DNA of 64,000 nt from Candidatus Nanopelagicus abundans (GCF_002288305.1 NZ_CP016779.1:806001-870000); one strand, 5' to 3'. Shown: positions 49,177 to 58,481, counted from the first letter of the stretch. The notes: generated from the letters alone by a model not told the origin. Numbers and translations: made by a program.

Positions 49177-50844
49177 TTACCTAGTTAATTTACGGTAGGT
49201 AGCGCGGTGTGGGCGGGCGGCATCAATGCCTAGGCGAGAGATCTTATTCTCTTCATAGCTTTCAAAGTTTCCTTCAAACCAAAACCACTTTGATTCACCT
49301 TCATAAGCAAGGATGTGGGTGGCAACTCGATCTAGAAACCAGCGATCATGGGAGATCACAACGGCGCAGCCTGGAAACTCTAGTAAAGCGTTTTCAAGTG
49401 AACCAAGTGTGTCAACATCTAAATCATTAGTTGGCTCATCAAGAAGTAACAAATTACCGCCTTGTTTAAGAGTGAGAGCTAGATTTAATCTATTTCGCTC
49501 ACCACCTGATAAGACGCCAGCCATTTTTTGTTGATCAGGTCCTTTAAAACCAAAGGCTGATACATATGCCCTACTTGGCATCTCAACATTTCCAACCTTT
49601 ATAAAATCAAGACCATCTGAGACAACCTCCCAAAGGGATTTCTTTGGATCAATACCACCACGAGATTGATCAACGTAGGAAATCTTTACCGACTCACCAA
49701 CTTTTACTTCACCGGAATCAGCTTTTTCCATTCCTAAAATTGTCTTAAACAATGTTGTTTTACCAGCGCCGTTTGGCCCAATTACGCCAACAATTCCATT
49801 TCGAGGTAGTGTGAAAGATAGATCATCAATAAGGATTCGATCATCAAAACCTTTAACTAGATTTTTACTCTCCACCACAATATCGCCAAGTCTTGGTCCT
49901 GGTGGAATTTGAATCTCTTCAAAATCTAACTTACGAGTTTTATCAGCTTCAGCTGCCATCTCTTCGTAACGAGTGAGCCGTGCTTTAGATTTAACTTGGC
50001 GCCCTTTTGCATTCATTCGCACCCACTCAAGCTCTTCTTTTAATCGCTTAGCGCGCTTAACATCTTTTTGTCCTTCAACCTTCATACGAGCTTCTTTTGT
50101 TTCTAAATAGGTTGTGTAATTTCCTTCATACGGATAAGCACGTCCGCGATCTAACTCTAAAATCCACTGCGCAACATTGTCTAAAAAGTATCTATCATGA
50201 GTGATTGCAACAACAGTTCCTTCATATTTACTTAAATGTTGTTCAAGCCACAAAACAGATTCTGCATCTAGATGATTTGTTGGCTCATCAAGGAGTAATA
50301 GATCAGGTTTTTGTAGAAGTAACTTACATAAAGCAACCCGCCTGCGCTCACCTCCTGATAAAACCTTCACATCAGCTTCAGGAGGTGGGCAACGAAGTGC
50401 ATCCATTGCTTGTTCTAATTGTGAATCTAAATCCCAAGCATTACGGTGATCTAATTGCTCTTGAAGAGTTCCCATCTCAGCTAGTAATTTGTCGTAATCA
50501 GCATCTGGGTTTGCCATCTCTTCACTTATTGCATTAAATCTATTTAATAAACCAATGGTTTCAGCCACACCCTCTTGCACATTTTCTAAAACATTTTTAT
50601 CTTCATTAAGCGGTGGCTCTTGTAATAAAATACCGACGGTATAACCAGGTGAAAGATATGCCTCACCATTTGATGGTTGTTGAATACCAGCCATGATCTG
50701 TAGCACCGTTGACTTACCAGCACCGTTAGGCCCAAGCACACCAATTTTGGCGCCAGGTAAGAACATCAAGGTGACGTCATCAAGAATTACTTTCTCACCA
50801 TGCGCCTTGCGCGCCTTTTTCATCGTGTAAATAAACTCAGCCAT
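49177..50844 (-). CDS. ettA: Energy-dependent translational throttle protein (ABC-F)
   Basis: EttA binds the ribosomal E site and gates entry into elongation according to ATP/ADP. The 555-aa protein has two soluble ABC domains, each with Walker A (GPNGAGKST near 36 and GPNGAGKTT near 360) and signature LSGGERRRV / LSGGERNRL, separated by the charged linker (about 240-310) and containing the EttA arm. No membrane spans. Start MAEFIYTMKKARKAHGEKVI is the usual EttA beginning. Confidence 0.95.
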   Translation of the reverse strand: MAEFIYTMKKARKAHGEKVILDDVTLMFLPGAKIGVLGPNGAGKSTVLQIMAGIQQPSNGEAYLSPGYTVGILLQEPPLNEDKNVLENVQEGVAETIGLLNRFNAISEEMANPDADYDKLLAEMGTLQEQLDHRNAWDLDSQLEQAMDALRCPPPEADVKVLSGGERRRVALCKLLLQKPDLLLLDEPTNHLDAESVLWLEQHLSKYEGTVVAITHDRYFLDNVAQWILELDRGRAYPYEGNYTTYLETKEARMKVEGQKDVKRAKRLKEELEWVRMNAKGRQVKSKARLTRYEEMAAEADKTRKLDFEEIQIPPGPRLGDIVVESKNLVKGFDDRILIDDLSFTLPRNGIVGVIGPNGAGKTTLFKTILGMEKADSGEVKVGESVKISYVDQSRGGIDPKKSLWEVVSDGLDFIKVGNVEMPSRAYVSAFGFKGPDQQKMAGVLSGGERNRLNLALTLKQGGNLLLLDEPTNDLDVDTLGSLENALLEFPGCAVVISHDRWFLDRVATHILAYEGESKWFWFEGNFESYEENKISRLGIDAARPHRATYRKLTR

Positions 50845-50899
50845 AGAGGCAAACCTTACCTGTTGTGATCGGTAGACTTATCCTCGTAAAGCACTAAAT

Positions 50900-50973
50900 G
50901 CGCCTGTAGCTCAGTCGGATAGAGCGAATGCCTTCTAAGCATTAGGTCGCAGGTTCGATTCCTGCCAGGCGCG
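50900..50973 (+). tRNA. tRNA-Arg(TCT)
   Basis: Acceptor GCGCCTG/CAGGCGC, D-arm GCTC-AGTCGGATA-GAGC, anticodon stem AATGC/GCATT with loop CTTCTAA (anticodon TCT), T-arm GCAGG-TTCGATT-CCTGC, discriminator G. CCA is not encoded. It is isolated on the plus strand between two minus-strand genes. Confidence 0.96.
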
Positions 50974-50979
50974 CACTAC

Positions 50980-52392
50980 TTAAGAATCAAATCCCAAACC
51001 AAGTCGGTCTAATAACTTCAGCCACAAATTACGTTTTCCTTCATTTTTATCAGCCCTGGTAATTGACCATTGAGTAAGCCTGATAAATAAAAATCTAAAT
51101 GGCTCTGGTGGAAATGGAATTGGTTTGTGTTTAACCATAGACAATCCTGTAGCTTCACTTTCAATACCATCTAATAAATCCAGCATGGTGGATGCACCAA
51201 ATCTAGTTGTAGCAACACCAAGGCCGGTGTAGCCAAGTACGTAGGCAACTTTGCCATCGAAATCTGTTCCCCAAAATGGTGAAAACCTTGAGCAGGTATC
51301 AATTGCTCCACCCCACCCATGGGTAAATTTAATTCCAGCTAATTGTGGAAAGGTTTTAAAGAAATTTGTTGCAAGCCTGGCATAAGTAAGGGGCCGAGTT
51401 TCATACTCAGATCTAACCTTGCCAGCGTAGTTATAAATTGCATCATAACCACCCCATAAAATCTCATTCTCTTTAGTTAACCGGTAGTAGTGGAACTGAT
51501 ACCCAGCATCGGATAATCCCTCTCTACCTTTCCAACCAATACTTTCTAACTGCTCAGCAGTTAATGGCTGTGTTACTAATTGAAAGTCATAAACTGCAAT
51601 TACATACTTTTTCACACTCTTAACAAGAGGCGTGTAGATATTGGTGGCCAGAGCCACCTTATTTGCTCTAATTGATCCATAGGCACTTTTAACAATTATT
51701 TGCTCACCATCTTGGATTAACTCCTCAACTTTAGAGTTTTCATAAATCTTCACACCGAGCGAGAGACAAACCTTCTCTAGTCCCCAAACTAATCTGGCCG
51801 GATCAACTAAGGCCGTGCCATCATGATCAAAGAGTGCTCCCTCATAAATTGGTGATTTAACCAGCGCTCTAATCTGCTCTTTATTTAACACCTCAACTTG
51901 ATCACCAGTCTTATTTCTAGCAACTGCTTCCTCTTTTAAACCAGCCATCTGCCATGGGGCAACTGCAACCCGTAGCTCACCATTTCTTTCAAAATCACAA
52001 TCGATCTTGTATTTCTTTATTGTCTCCTCAATCGCGTCAAGATTTTGCCTACCTAATTTTTCAATAGTTACCATCTCATCGGCAAAGCGGGTGTAACCAT
52101 TAACAAAACCATGAGTAAGAGAGCCATTACAAAAGCCGCCATTACGGCCTGAGGCGCCATTACCAGTCTCACGTTGTTCAATTATTACAACCTCACGCTT
52201 TGGATCTCGCTCTTTAGCAAGTAGAGCTGTCCAAAGACCGGTGTATCCGGCGCCGACAATACAAAGATCAGTTTCTATTTCACTGGTTAGGGATGAATGA
52301 GAGTCAGGCTCTAATGGATCTGCATCTAACCAATAAAGCGCCGGCTGAAGATCAGATAATGAATTAAGAACAATTGGATTAATGGCTGGCAT
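50980..52392 (-). CDS. FAD-dependent amine/amino-acid oxidoreductase (DAO family, PuuB-like)
   Basis: A 470-aa flavoprotein. The dinucleotide-binding motif DLCIVGAGYTGLWTALLA is near residue 40-57, followed by the ATG/'GNGASGRNGG' FAD-contact segment typical of DAO enzymes, and a late GYTGLGVATTRFGA motif. The closest type is gamma-glutamylputrescine oxidase or related oxidases of amines; the exact substrate is not visible. I place the start at the ATG 52392, directly after a ribosome site GGAG that is part of a strong RNA stem; an in-frame upstream start at 52422 would read through that structure. Likely controlled translationally by the leader. Confidence 0.82.
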   Translation of the reverse strand: MPAINPIVLNSLSDLQPALYWLDADPLEPDSHSSLTSEIETDLCIVGAGYTGLWTALLAKERDPKREVVIIEQRETGNGASGRNGGFCNGSLTHGFVNGYTRFADEMVTIEKLGRQNLDAIEETIKKYKIDCDFERNGELRVAVAPWQMAGLKEEAVARNKTGDQVEVLNKEQIRALVKSPIYEGALFDHDGTALVDPARLVWGLEKVCLSLGVKIYENSKVEELIQDGEQIIVKSAYGSIRANKVALATNIYTPLVKSVKKYVIAVYDFQLVTQPLTAEQLESIGWKGREGLSDAGYQFHYYRLTKENEILWGGYDAIYNYAGKVRSEYETRPLTYARLATNFFKTFPQLAGIKFTHGWGGAIDTCSRFSPFWGTDFDGKVAYVLGYTGLGVATTRFGASTMLDLLDGIESEATGLSMVKHKPIPFPPEPFRFLFIRLTQWSITRADKNEGKRNLWLKLLDRLGLGFDS

Positions 52393-52470
52393 GGGCTGAC
52401 TCCGGTGTGAACCGGATTCCACCCCTTTGCATAATTATCAGTGGCCCGGGTCCTCCGGAGTCCACACCCA
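52392..52470 (-). promoter_or_regulatory. Candidate cis-regulatory RNA (riboswitch-like) before the FAD oxidoreductase
   Basis: GACTCCGG (52398-52405) pairs perfectly with CCGGAGTC (52455-52462), 8 bp. On the transcript the 3' arm contains GGAG, the ribosome site 7 nt before the ATG, so the pairing hides it. Two competing helices are possible: CCGGT (52402-52406) with ACCGG (52411-52415), and GGTGTG (52404-52409) with CACACC (52463-52468). The region is far more GC-rich than its surroundings. The combination suggests a translational switch. I cannot assign a known riboswitch class; some strings recall cobalamin elements but order does not match well. Confidence 0.6.
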
Positions 52471-52570
52471 TAACGCAGATCTTTATCTAGCAATCTGTTT
52501 TTCGTCACAGTTACATCTTTATCTTACTCTAACTAAACAGTTGTATCCAAAACAACACAGAATTAAGCAT

Positions 52571-52613
52571 AAAAAATCCCCCGCACTCTAGGAGTGTGCG
52601 GGGGATTTCTTTT
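52571..52613. terminator. Bidirectional intrinsic terminator after pstS
   Basis: ATCCCCCGCAC (52576-52586) and GTGCGGGGGAT (52596-52606) form an 11-bp stem, extended by A-T pairs, with a 9-nt loop and T-runs on both strands. It lies 9 nt after the pstS stop and separates the pst operon from the oxidoreductase leader. Confidence 0.92.
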
Positions 52614-52621
52614 TTACTTAT

Positions 52622-53806
52622 TTACTTGATCTTTGCAATCTGTGACTTCGCCTTATCGTATAAAGCTCCAGTTATTTGGGCATAACCCTTTTCTGGAAAC
52701 TTCTTTGCACATTGCTCAAGTAGGTATGTGTGCCAAGCGGCAACTATCTTTTGTTGCTCAGGATTCTTCTTTGCAGCTTCTGGATAAACCAAGCCATAAG
52801 AAGCAGTAGCTATTGGATATCCACCTGAAATTGACTTCTTGTAATCAGCTGTAAGGCTTCCATTAGCTTCAATAGTTCCGCCACCTAAAAATGCTGAGGT
52901 ACCAGCAGCATCAGGAGCAATAAACTCACCGGCAGCGTTTCTAATATTTGCAACGCCTAATTTATTATCAGTTGCCCAGCTAACCTCACCATATCCAATA
53001 CCGCCAACTTTGCCCTTAACACCGGCTGCAACTAAAGCTGAACCTGATGCACCTTGGAAGTTAAAGAAGGTTGAGATGTTATTTGGTGTGGAGTTAGCAA
53101 AAGTACCGCTCGCTGTCTTTGGCCATAATCTTTCATTTGCTCCAGCGTTAGCACCTTTTAGAAACTTACCGAATTGCTCAGATGTTCCTGAAGAATCAGT
53201 GCGATAGTAAACAGTAATTAGCTGATTTGGTAGATCAATATTTACTACCTTCTCAGATGTACTGGCAATGACTGGCTTACCTTTTTTATCAAGTACTGGC
53301 ACAGTCTTAGTTACATTCTTGCCACCAACTTTAGTTGTTTGTTTCTTGGTCTTAAATTTAACTGTCTTAACAGTTCTTTCGTTGTCTGCAGCAATTAATT
53401 TGTCATTCCAGTTAGTAATGTAGCCAGAGAAAATCTGAGCAACTGTTGCTTCGCTTAGATAGATTGACTCTGTAACTGTTGGAAGATTGTACATAATTGC
53501 AATTGGAGCTGCATAAACTGGTGCATACTCTAAGTTAGCAGGGAAATCTGATGTGTAAACAGCATCTGATGCAGCAAAATCAACTAGATTTTTTGTGAAA
53601 TCAGTACGGCCTTTTCCTGAACCACCTGCGGTGTAATTTACGGTGTGGCCAGTATCTTTTGTAAACTCTACTTTACAAACATCAATTAGTGGTTGAGCGA
53701 ATGTTGCACCGCTACCATTAATCTGACCAGCAAAAGCTGGTGATGATGATAAAACTAATGCGGCTGTGGCAATTACGGTAACTGCCAATTTTCTTTGTAA
53801 CTTCAT
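52622..53806 (-). CDS. pstS: Phosphate ABC transporter substrate-binding protein
   Basis: PstS is the extracytoplasmic phosphate receptor. The 394-aa protein has a signal peptide (LAVTVIATAALVLSSSPAFA, cleavage after ~26), then INGSGATFAQPL, the phosphate-binding TAGGSGKGRTDF, and RTDSSGTSEQFGKFL. A Lys/Thr-rich insertion (about 150-185) sits between the lobes. No lipobox Cys is visible, so it may be secreted or held by the transporter. Unusually, it is the last gene of the cluster (pstC-A-B-S); it has its own AAGGAGG site and a 109-nt upstream gap that may hold a promoter. Confidence 0.95.
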   Translation of the reverse strand: MKLQRKLAVTVIATAALVLSSSPAFAGQINGSGATFAQPLIDVCKVEFTKDTGHTVNYTAGGSGKGRTDFTKNLVDFAASDAVYTSDFPANLEYAPVYAAPIAIMYNLPTVTESIYLSEATVAQIFSGYITNWNDKLIAADNERTVKTVKFKTKKQTTKVGGKNVTKTVPVLDKKGKPVIASTSEKVVNIDLPNQLITVYYRTDSSGTSEQFGKFLKGANAGANERLWPKTASGTFANSTPNNISTFFNFQGASGSALVAAGVKGKVGGIGYGEVSWATDNKLGVANIRNAAGEFIAPDAAGTSAFLGGGTIEANGSLTADYKKSISGGYPIATASYGLVYPEAAKKNPEQQKIVAAWHTYLLEQCAKKFPEKGYAQITGALYDKAKSQIAKIK

Positions 53807-53915
53807 TAATCCTCCTTGGAGTAATCGGTGCCTAAAAACTACTTAGGCCAGGAGAACTTGAGACTCATATCAGGTAAACATATGATGTTAGTTAAGTTAA
53901 CAATTGGTAACGAAA

Positions 53916-54860
53916 TTAGCCGAATCTTCCAGAGACATAATCCTCTGTTCGCTTCTCCTTTGGATTAGTAAATATCTCAGAAGTTGATGAGCTTTCAATT
54001 AATCGACCTGGGCCGCCATCTGATAAAAAGAAGCCTGTGTAATCAGAGACGCGTGCTGCCTGCTGCATATTGTGAGTAACAATCACAATACTGATGCTAG
54101 AGGCCAACTCTCTAATGGTTTCCTCAATTCGAAGTGTTGATCCTGGATCAAGAGCTGAGCAAGGCTCATCCATTAGTAGAACTTGTGGATTTACCGCAAG
54201 TGATCTGGCAATACATAAGCGCTGTTGCTGCCCACCTGATAACGCTCCGCCATACTCATCTAATCGATCTTTAACTTCATCCCAAAGACCTGCTCTTCTT
54301 AAGCAACTCTCAAGTAACTCATCTGCATTTTCAATTTTAATTTGAGCAAGTTTTAGCCCAGATAAAACATTCTCTTTAATCGTCATCGATGGGAATGGAT
54401 TTGGTTTCTGAAACACCATTCCCACCTTTAATCTAATCTTTGTAACATCTACTCCTGGATCATAAACATCTTTGCCATCTAGAATTACCTGACCAGCAAG
54501 AGCTGCAGTTGGAATAAATTCATGCATCCGGTTAAGGATTCGAATAAATGTGGATTTACCACAACCTGATGGGCCAATTAGTGCGGTTACTGTGCCAGAG
54601 AAGAAATCCATTGAGATATCTTCAAGTACATGTTTTTTACCAAACCAGGCATGAATTCCTTTTGCAGTTAGGCCAGTTAAACCAGCAATCGGCTTACCCA
54701 CCTTGGCAGTTCTGGCCGCTGCAACATCTGCTAGTGAATGAGTGGCAACTCTGCGATCTTGCGCTGAACTACTCTTTTGCCCACTCTCCGGCTTTCCTGT
54801 TAACTGACTCATATTTTCCTTTCGCTCATTGGGAGTTTCTGGTGAATTCTCATTACTCAT
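53916..54860 (-). CDS. pstB: Phosphate ABC transporter ATP-binding protein
   Basis: PstB powers phosphate import. The ABC domain starts near residue 65 ([20 protein letters not shown]), with Walker [11 protein letters not shown]-loop [12 protein letters not shown], signature LSGGQQQRL, Walker [14 protein letters not shown] and H-loop VTHNM. A Ser/Asn/Ala-rich N-terminal extension of about 60 residues is longer than typical (PstB ~255 aa). Start is uncertain: 54860 overlaps pstA by 4 nt; ATG 54812 has a better spaced AAAGGA. Confidence 0.94.
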   Translation of the reverse strand: MSNENSPETPNERKENMSQLTGKPESGQKSSSAQDRRVATHSLADVAAARTAKVGKPIAGLTGLTAKGIHAWFGKKHVLEDISMDFFSGTVTALIGPSGCGKSTFIRILNRMHEFIPTAALAGQVILDGKDVYDPGVDVTKIRLKVGMVFQKPNPFPSMTIKENVLSGLKLAQIKIENADELLESCLRRAGLWDEVKDRLDEYGGALSGGQQQRLCIARSLAVNPQVLLMDEPCSALDPGSTLRIEETIRELASSISIVIVTHNMQQAARVSDYTGFFLSDGGPGRLIESSSTSEIFTNPKEKRTEDYVSGRFG

Positions 54861-55918
54861 TTTCTCCTACTTCCTTTAGCTGCTCCAAAGTATCTAGCCA
54901 GTGCAAAAAATATGAAGACAATAACCATTAATACAAAAACGCCCTGCCAAGCTCTACTAATAGCATTCTCACTTCCGATAAGTAGATTTTTCCAAACATA
55001 GTAAGGAAAAGCTGACATATTTCCTTGCGTAGGGTTTAAATTAATTGCATCAGCGCCACCAATTGTTAGAAGTAAGGGCGCAGTTTCACCGACTACTCGA
55101 GCTATTCCTAGAATTACCGCTGTAATTAACCCACTCCTTGCTGCTGGTATGACCACCATGGCAACTGTGCGCCACTGGGTAGCACCTAAAGCTAAACCAG
55201 CTTCACGAAGATCACTTGGAATAAGTTTTAATACCTCTTCAGAGGTTCTAGCCACAGTTGGAATCATTAAAACTGTTAACGCAAAGGCACCGGCTATGGC
55301 GCTATATGCATTTCCTAACTGCACCATCCAGACCGCGAAAATAAATAATCCAGCAACAATTGATGGCACACCACTCATTGCTTGTACGAAAAATCTAACT
55401 AGTCCAGCAAATCGACCTTTAACTTCAACTATATAAAGCGCGGTTAAAATACCAATTGGTGTGGAGAGCACGGTTGCAAAGGTAACGATGTAGGCAGTTC
55501 CAATCACCGCATGTATTAATCCACCCTCAGTTAGTTCAGATTCTGAGGCTGTTTGTGACATATCTTGAGTGAACATTGCACCTGGTGATAATTGTGAAGC
55601 ACCTAATCTGATAATTTCATATAAAACTGAAGCTAAAGCGATAATGACAAATGATGCCGCAATATAAACCAATACTGTGGTGGAGGAATTTACCGCAGCC
55701 TTACGATCTTTTTTGATCCAGCTAACTGCTGTAGCAGTAATTATTGACATAAAAATTAATGTCAAAGCAAATCCTAATTTACCTTTTAATGGTGAAAAGC
55801 CAACAATTGCCAAGGTTGCAACAACTGTAAATAACGCCCCAAGTAAATCAGTAATTAAGTCCTTTGGAGTTAGCTTCCAAGGATGCTCTGGCTTAACCAG
55901 CAAGACACTTTGGCTCAT
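54857..55918 (-). CDS. pstA: Phosphate ABC transporter permease PstA
   Basis: A 353-aa inner-membrane permease. Three to four hydrophobic segments in the first ~110 residues precede the core binding-protein-dependent transport domain, with the EAA loop [20 protein letters not shown] that contacts PstB and a further three spans. The N-terminal part is longer than in E. coli PstA. It lies 2 nt after pstC and overlaps pstB by 4 nt. Confidence 0.93.
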   Translation of the reverse strand: MSQSVLLVKPEHPWKLTPKDLITDLLGALFTVVATLAIVGFSPLKGKLGFALTLIFMSIITATAVSWIKKDRKAAVNSSTTVLVYIAASFVIIALASVLYEIIRLGASQLSPGAMFTQDMSQTASESELTEGGLIHAVIGTAYIVTFATVLSTPIGILTALYIVEVKGRFAGLVRFFVQAMSGVPSIVAGLFIFAVWMVQLGNAYSAIAGAFALTVLMIPTVARTSEEVLKLIPSDLREAGLALGATQWRTVAMVVIPAARSGLITAVILGIARVVGETAPLLLTIGGADAINLNPTQGNMSAFPYYVWKNLLIGSENAISRAWQGVFVLMVIVFIFFALARYFGAAKGSRRK

Positions 55919-55920
55919 TT

Positions 55921-56901
55921 TTACTCTCTCGCCGTCTTATTAATAATAGCGTTGGCTAGAAAGTTAACCGCTAAGGTAACTAAAAATAGAACAAAGCCGG
56001 CTGCCATTAATGCTTGTAATTCAACTCGATCAGCTTCCCCGAATTTATTAACGATCATAGATGCCACTGACCCACCAGCGCTTAGTAAAACTTCAATTCG
56101 AATGTCATAAACTAAGTTAAGTACTGTGTAAACAGCAACTGTTTCACCAAGGGCTCGGCCTAAACCAAGCATGGCGCCACCAATCACACCACCGCGACCA
56201 TAAGGAATTACCACCGCTTTAATCATTGACCACTTTGTAGCACCGAGTGCGTAGGCTGCCTGGATTCGCTCTAACGGAGTTTGGGCAAATACTTCCCGTG
56301 CTACCGCAGTCACGATTGGTGTAATCATGATTGCTAACACTAAGCCTGCAATAAAAGGTGATCTAGTAAATACTGGTGCTGGCATATCAAAGAATGGAAT
56401 AAAGCTAAAGTACTTGTGAATTAATTTAGCCCAGTACTCTGCATGCGGCATTAAAACAAAGTAACCCCATAATCCGTAAACAATTGATGGGATTGCTGCC
56501 ATAACATCAACTACTACCACCATTGGTTTTTTTAGCCACTGCGGTGCGTAATATGATAAAAACAATGCGGTACCAACTGCAATTGGCACACCCATAATCA
56601 TCGCTAAAATTCCAGTAACAATTGTTCCGTACAGCATTGCGCCAACTCCATAAGCTGCAGGTTGACCTTCCTCCGGTATAGCGTCCACCCAATCAAAGCC
56701 AGTTATGAATCCCAAGCCAGCTGCTCGTATTGCTTCAAAGCCGTTATAAACTAAGAAAAATCCAATTAAACCTAAAAGTGCTAGTGAAAATAAGCCACCA
56801 GATGTAACTACACCCCTAAATACTTTGTCAGTAAATCTTGGCTGGGTGGTTATTACTCTAGGTATTGGCGCACTCTTTGCCTGTGGAAGAGTGGTTGTCA
56901 T
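55921..56901 (-). CDS. pstC: Phosphate ABC transporter permease PstC
   Basis: A 326-aa permease with six spans, first gene of the pst transcript. It shows the PstC features MAAIPSIVYGLWGYFVL, the EAA loop IQAAYALGATKWSMIKAVVIP, and GLGRALGETVAVYTVLN. A tandem PHO box lies 44-72 nt upstream of its start, indicating induction by phosphate limitation. It is divergent from orn. Confidence 0.94.
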   Translation of the reverse strand: MTTTLPQAKSAPIPRVITTQPRFTDKVFRGVVTSGGLFSLALLGLIGFFLVYNGFEAIRAAGLGFITGFDWVDAIPEEGQPAAYGVGAMLYGTIVTGILAMIMGVPIAVGTALFLSYYAPQWLKKPMVVVVDVMAAIPSIVYGLWGYFVLMPHAEYWAKLIHKYFSFIPFFDMPAPVFTRSPFIAGLVLAIMITPIVTAVAREVFAQTPLERIQAAYALGATKWSMIKAVVIPYGRGGVIGGAMLGLGRALGETVAVYTVLNLVYDIRIEVLLSAGGSVASMIVNKFGEADRVELQALMAAGFVLFLVTLAVNFLANAIINKTARE

Positions 56902-56944
56902 AGAGGAATAATGCTGTGCTGTGAGTTTATTTATGAGGACGCAG

Positions 56945-56973
56945 GGTTAAAACAAGGTGAACGAAAGGTGAAA
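56945..56973 (-). promoter_or_regulatory. PHO box (tandem PhoP/PhoB-type direct repeats) before pstC
   Basis: On the minus strand three consecutive 11-nt units read TTTCACCTTTC, GTTCACCTTGT and TTTAACCCTGC, matching the actinobacterial GTTCACC direct-repeat PHO box at exact 11-nt spacing; starts of the conserved 7-mers on the plus strand are 56945, 56956 and 56967. It faces pstC. The regulator gene is not in the window. Confidence 0.8.
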
Positions 56974-57008
56974 TCACACGGGCAGGTGACCCAATAGGCT
57001 TAACCCAT

Positions 57009-57557
57009 ATGAGCGCTGATCTTCCAAACATAATCTGGGTCGATTGTGAGATGACCGGGCTAGATATTCAAAATGATGCCCTAGTTGAGATTGCCGTCCT
57101 GGTAACTGATGCCCAACTAAATGTATTAGGCACTGGAGTTGATCTAGTTATTAAGTGTGATCCGGAGAAATTAGCTAACATGCAACAGGTTGTAATAGAT
57201 ATGCATACTAACTCTGGACTTATTAAAGAGATCCCAAATGGGACAACTTTAGATAAAGCAGATGAGGCGATCATCGCCTATCTAAAAAAATACGCACCTG
57301 TCGAAGGTAAATCTCCACTGGCTGGTAACTCTGTCTATGTTGATCGAGCCTTTATCGCTAGAGATCTACCCCTATTAAATAAGTATCTGCATTATCGAAC
57401 TATTGATGTCTCAACCATTAAAGAGTTAGCAAGAAGATGGCACCCTAAAACCTACTTCTCAGCCCCTGCTAAAGATGGAAATCATCGAGCACTCGGTGAT
57501 ATCAGAGACTCAATTGCAGAGCTTGATTACTACCGCAGCGCAATATTTCTTCCCTAA
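57009..57557 (+). CDS. orn: Oligoribonuclease
   Basis: Orn degrades 2-5 nt RNA fragments and pGpG. The 182-aa DEDDh exonuclease has Asp12/Glu14 in WVDCEMTGLDI, an internal NSVYVDRAFIARDLP, and the C-terminal HRALGDIRDSI with catalytic His and Asp. It is nearly always single copy in actinobacteria. The start ATG at 57009 follows the pstC-orn divergent region. Confidence 0.96.
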   Translation: MSADLPNIIWVDCEMTGLDIQNDALVEIAVLVTDAQLNVLGTGVDLVIKCDPEKLANMQQVVIDMHTNSGLIKEIPNGTTLDKADEAIIAYLKKYAPVEGKSPLAGNSVYVDRAFIARDLPLLNKYLHYRTIDVSTIKELARRWHPKTYFSAPAKDGNHRALGDIRDSIAELDYYRSAIFLP

Positions 57558-57624
57558 CCAGGCAGTAATTAATAGGTATAAAGAAGTACTTGGTATTTGC
57601 CGTATCATTGCCTTTGCAAAACAT

Positions 57625-57701
57625 GGTGGGCGTAGCTCAGCTGGTAGAGCACCCGGTTGTGGTCCGGGATGTCGCGGGTTCGAGCCCCGTCGCTCACCCC
57701 A
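57625..57701 (+). tRNA. tRNA-His(GTG)
   Basis: Acceptor GTGGGCG/CGCTCAC, extra G at -1 (57625) opposite C73 as required for histidine identity, anticodon stem CCGG/CCGG with loop containing GTG, T-arm GCGGG-TTCGAGC-CCCGT, and encoded CCA (57699-57701). Confidence 0.96.
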
Positions 57702-57747
57702 CTAATTTGGCAAAGAGTTAGTAATTAATTACACATAGGAGAGATAA

Positions 57748-58236
57748 ATGAAGCCGATGATCTTTGATGTTGTAATTGAGATTCCAGCAGGCTCTCGTAA
57801 TAAGTATGAAATCGATCATGAGACTGGTCAGATTAGATTAGATCGAATGCTCTTCACATCTACTCGTTATCCATATGATTACGGCTTTGTTGAAAATACA
57901 TTATCACTCGATGGTGATCCACTAGATGCACTAGTGATGCTAGATGAACCAACATTTCCAGGTTGTGTGGTCTCATGTCGAGTAATTGGCATGCTGCGCA
58001 TGAGTGATGAAGCAGGTGGGGATGATAAATTACTTTGTGTTGCAGCAGGTGATATCAGAAAAGATTATTTAACTAATATCTCAGATCTACCAAGCTTTGA
58101 GCTTGAAGAAATAAAACACTTCTTTCAGGTCTATAAATCACTAGAACCAAACAAAGTGGTCCACGGTGGTGATTGGGTAGATCAAAAGGCAGCAGAGGAT
58201 GAAATAAACGCCTCCTATAAGCGTTATAAAAAGTAG
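57748..58236 (+). CDS. ppa: Inorganic pyrophosphatase
   Basis: Ppa hydrolyses pyrophosphate and pulls biosynthetic reactions forward. The 162-aa family I enzyme has [13 protein letters not shown], the [21 protein letters not shown] segment (acidic DGDPLD metal site) and [22 protein letters not shown] precedes the ATG. It is the last housekeeping protein before the element. Confidence 0.96.
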   Translation: MKPMIFDVVIEIPAGSRNKYEIDHETGQIRLDRMLFTSTRYPYDYGFVENTLSLDGDPLDALVMLDEPTFPGCVVSCRVIGMLRMSDEAGGDDKLLCVAAGDIRKDYLTNISDLPSFELEEIKHFFQVYKSLEPNKVVHGGDWVDQKAAEDEINASYKRYKK

Positions 58237-58310
58237 TAATAAATAGGAAAACCTAACTGCGAATTTACCTTTAGTAAATCGCTGATAGGGTCGGGCAGTA
58301 ATAAAAAGCC

Positions 58311-58383
58311 GGGTTGTTAGCTCAGTTGGTAGAGCAGGTGACTCTTAATCACCGGGTCGGGGGTTCGAGTCCCTCACAACCCA
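58311..58383 (+). tRNA. tRNA-Lys(CTT), probable integration site
   Basis: Acceptor GGGTTGT/ACAACCC, D-arm GCTC-AGTTGGTA-GAGC, anticodon stem GGTGA/TCACC with loop CTCTTAA (anticodon CTT), T-arm GGGGG-TTCGAGT-CCCTC, discriminator A; CCA not encoded. The tyrosine integrase starts 98 nt after its 3' end, the standard layout of an element integrated into a tRNA 3' end. No second copy of the 3' half is in the window. Confidence 0.95.
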
Positions 58384-58401
58384 CTTATGAGCGTAAGTGA
58401 G

Positions 58402-58472
58402 ACTGACTTACTACTCTAAAAAGTCGCAAGACTTGGTGAGTAGGAATCAGTGAGTCCTTCCTTCAGGGAAGG
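58402..58472. repeat. Cluster of inverted repeats between tRNA-Lys and the integrase
   Basis: Nested arms: ACTGA (58402-58406) with TCAGT (58447-58451), TACTC (58412-58416) with GAGTA (58438-58442), AAGTC (58421-58425) with GACTT (58430-58434) around GCAA; then CCTTCC (58456-58461) with GGAAGG (58467-58472). The region could be the attL/arm sites bound by the integrase or a structured leader for it. The integrase ATG follows after 9 nt. Confidence 0.5.
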
Positions 58473-58481
58473 TAAGAGAAA

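Noticed and set aside
52392-52470. Cobalamin riboswitch assignment for the oxidoreductase leader
   Set aside because: Short strings such as GCCACTG resemble cobalamin elements, but the order and length of helices do not match the known consensus, so only a generic switch is claimed.
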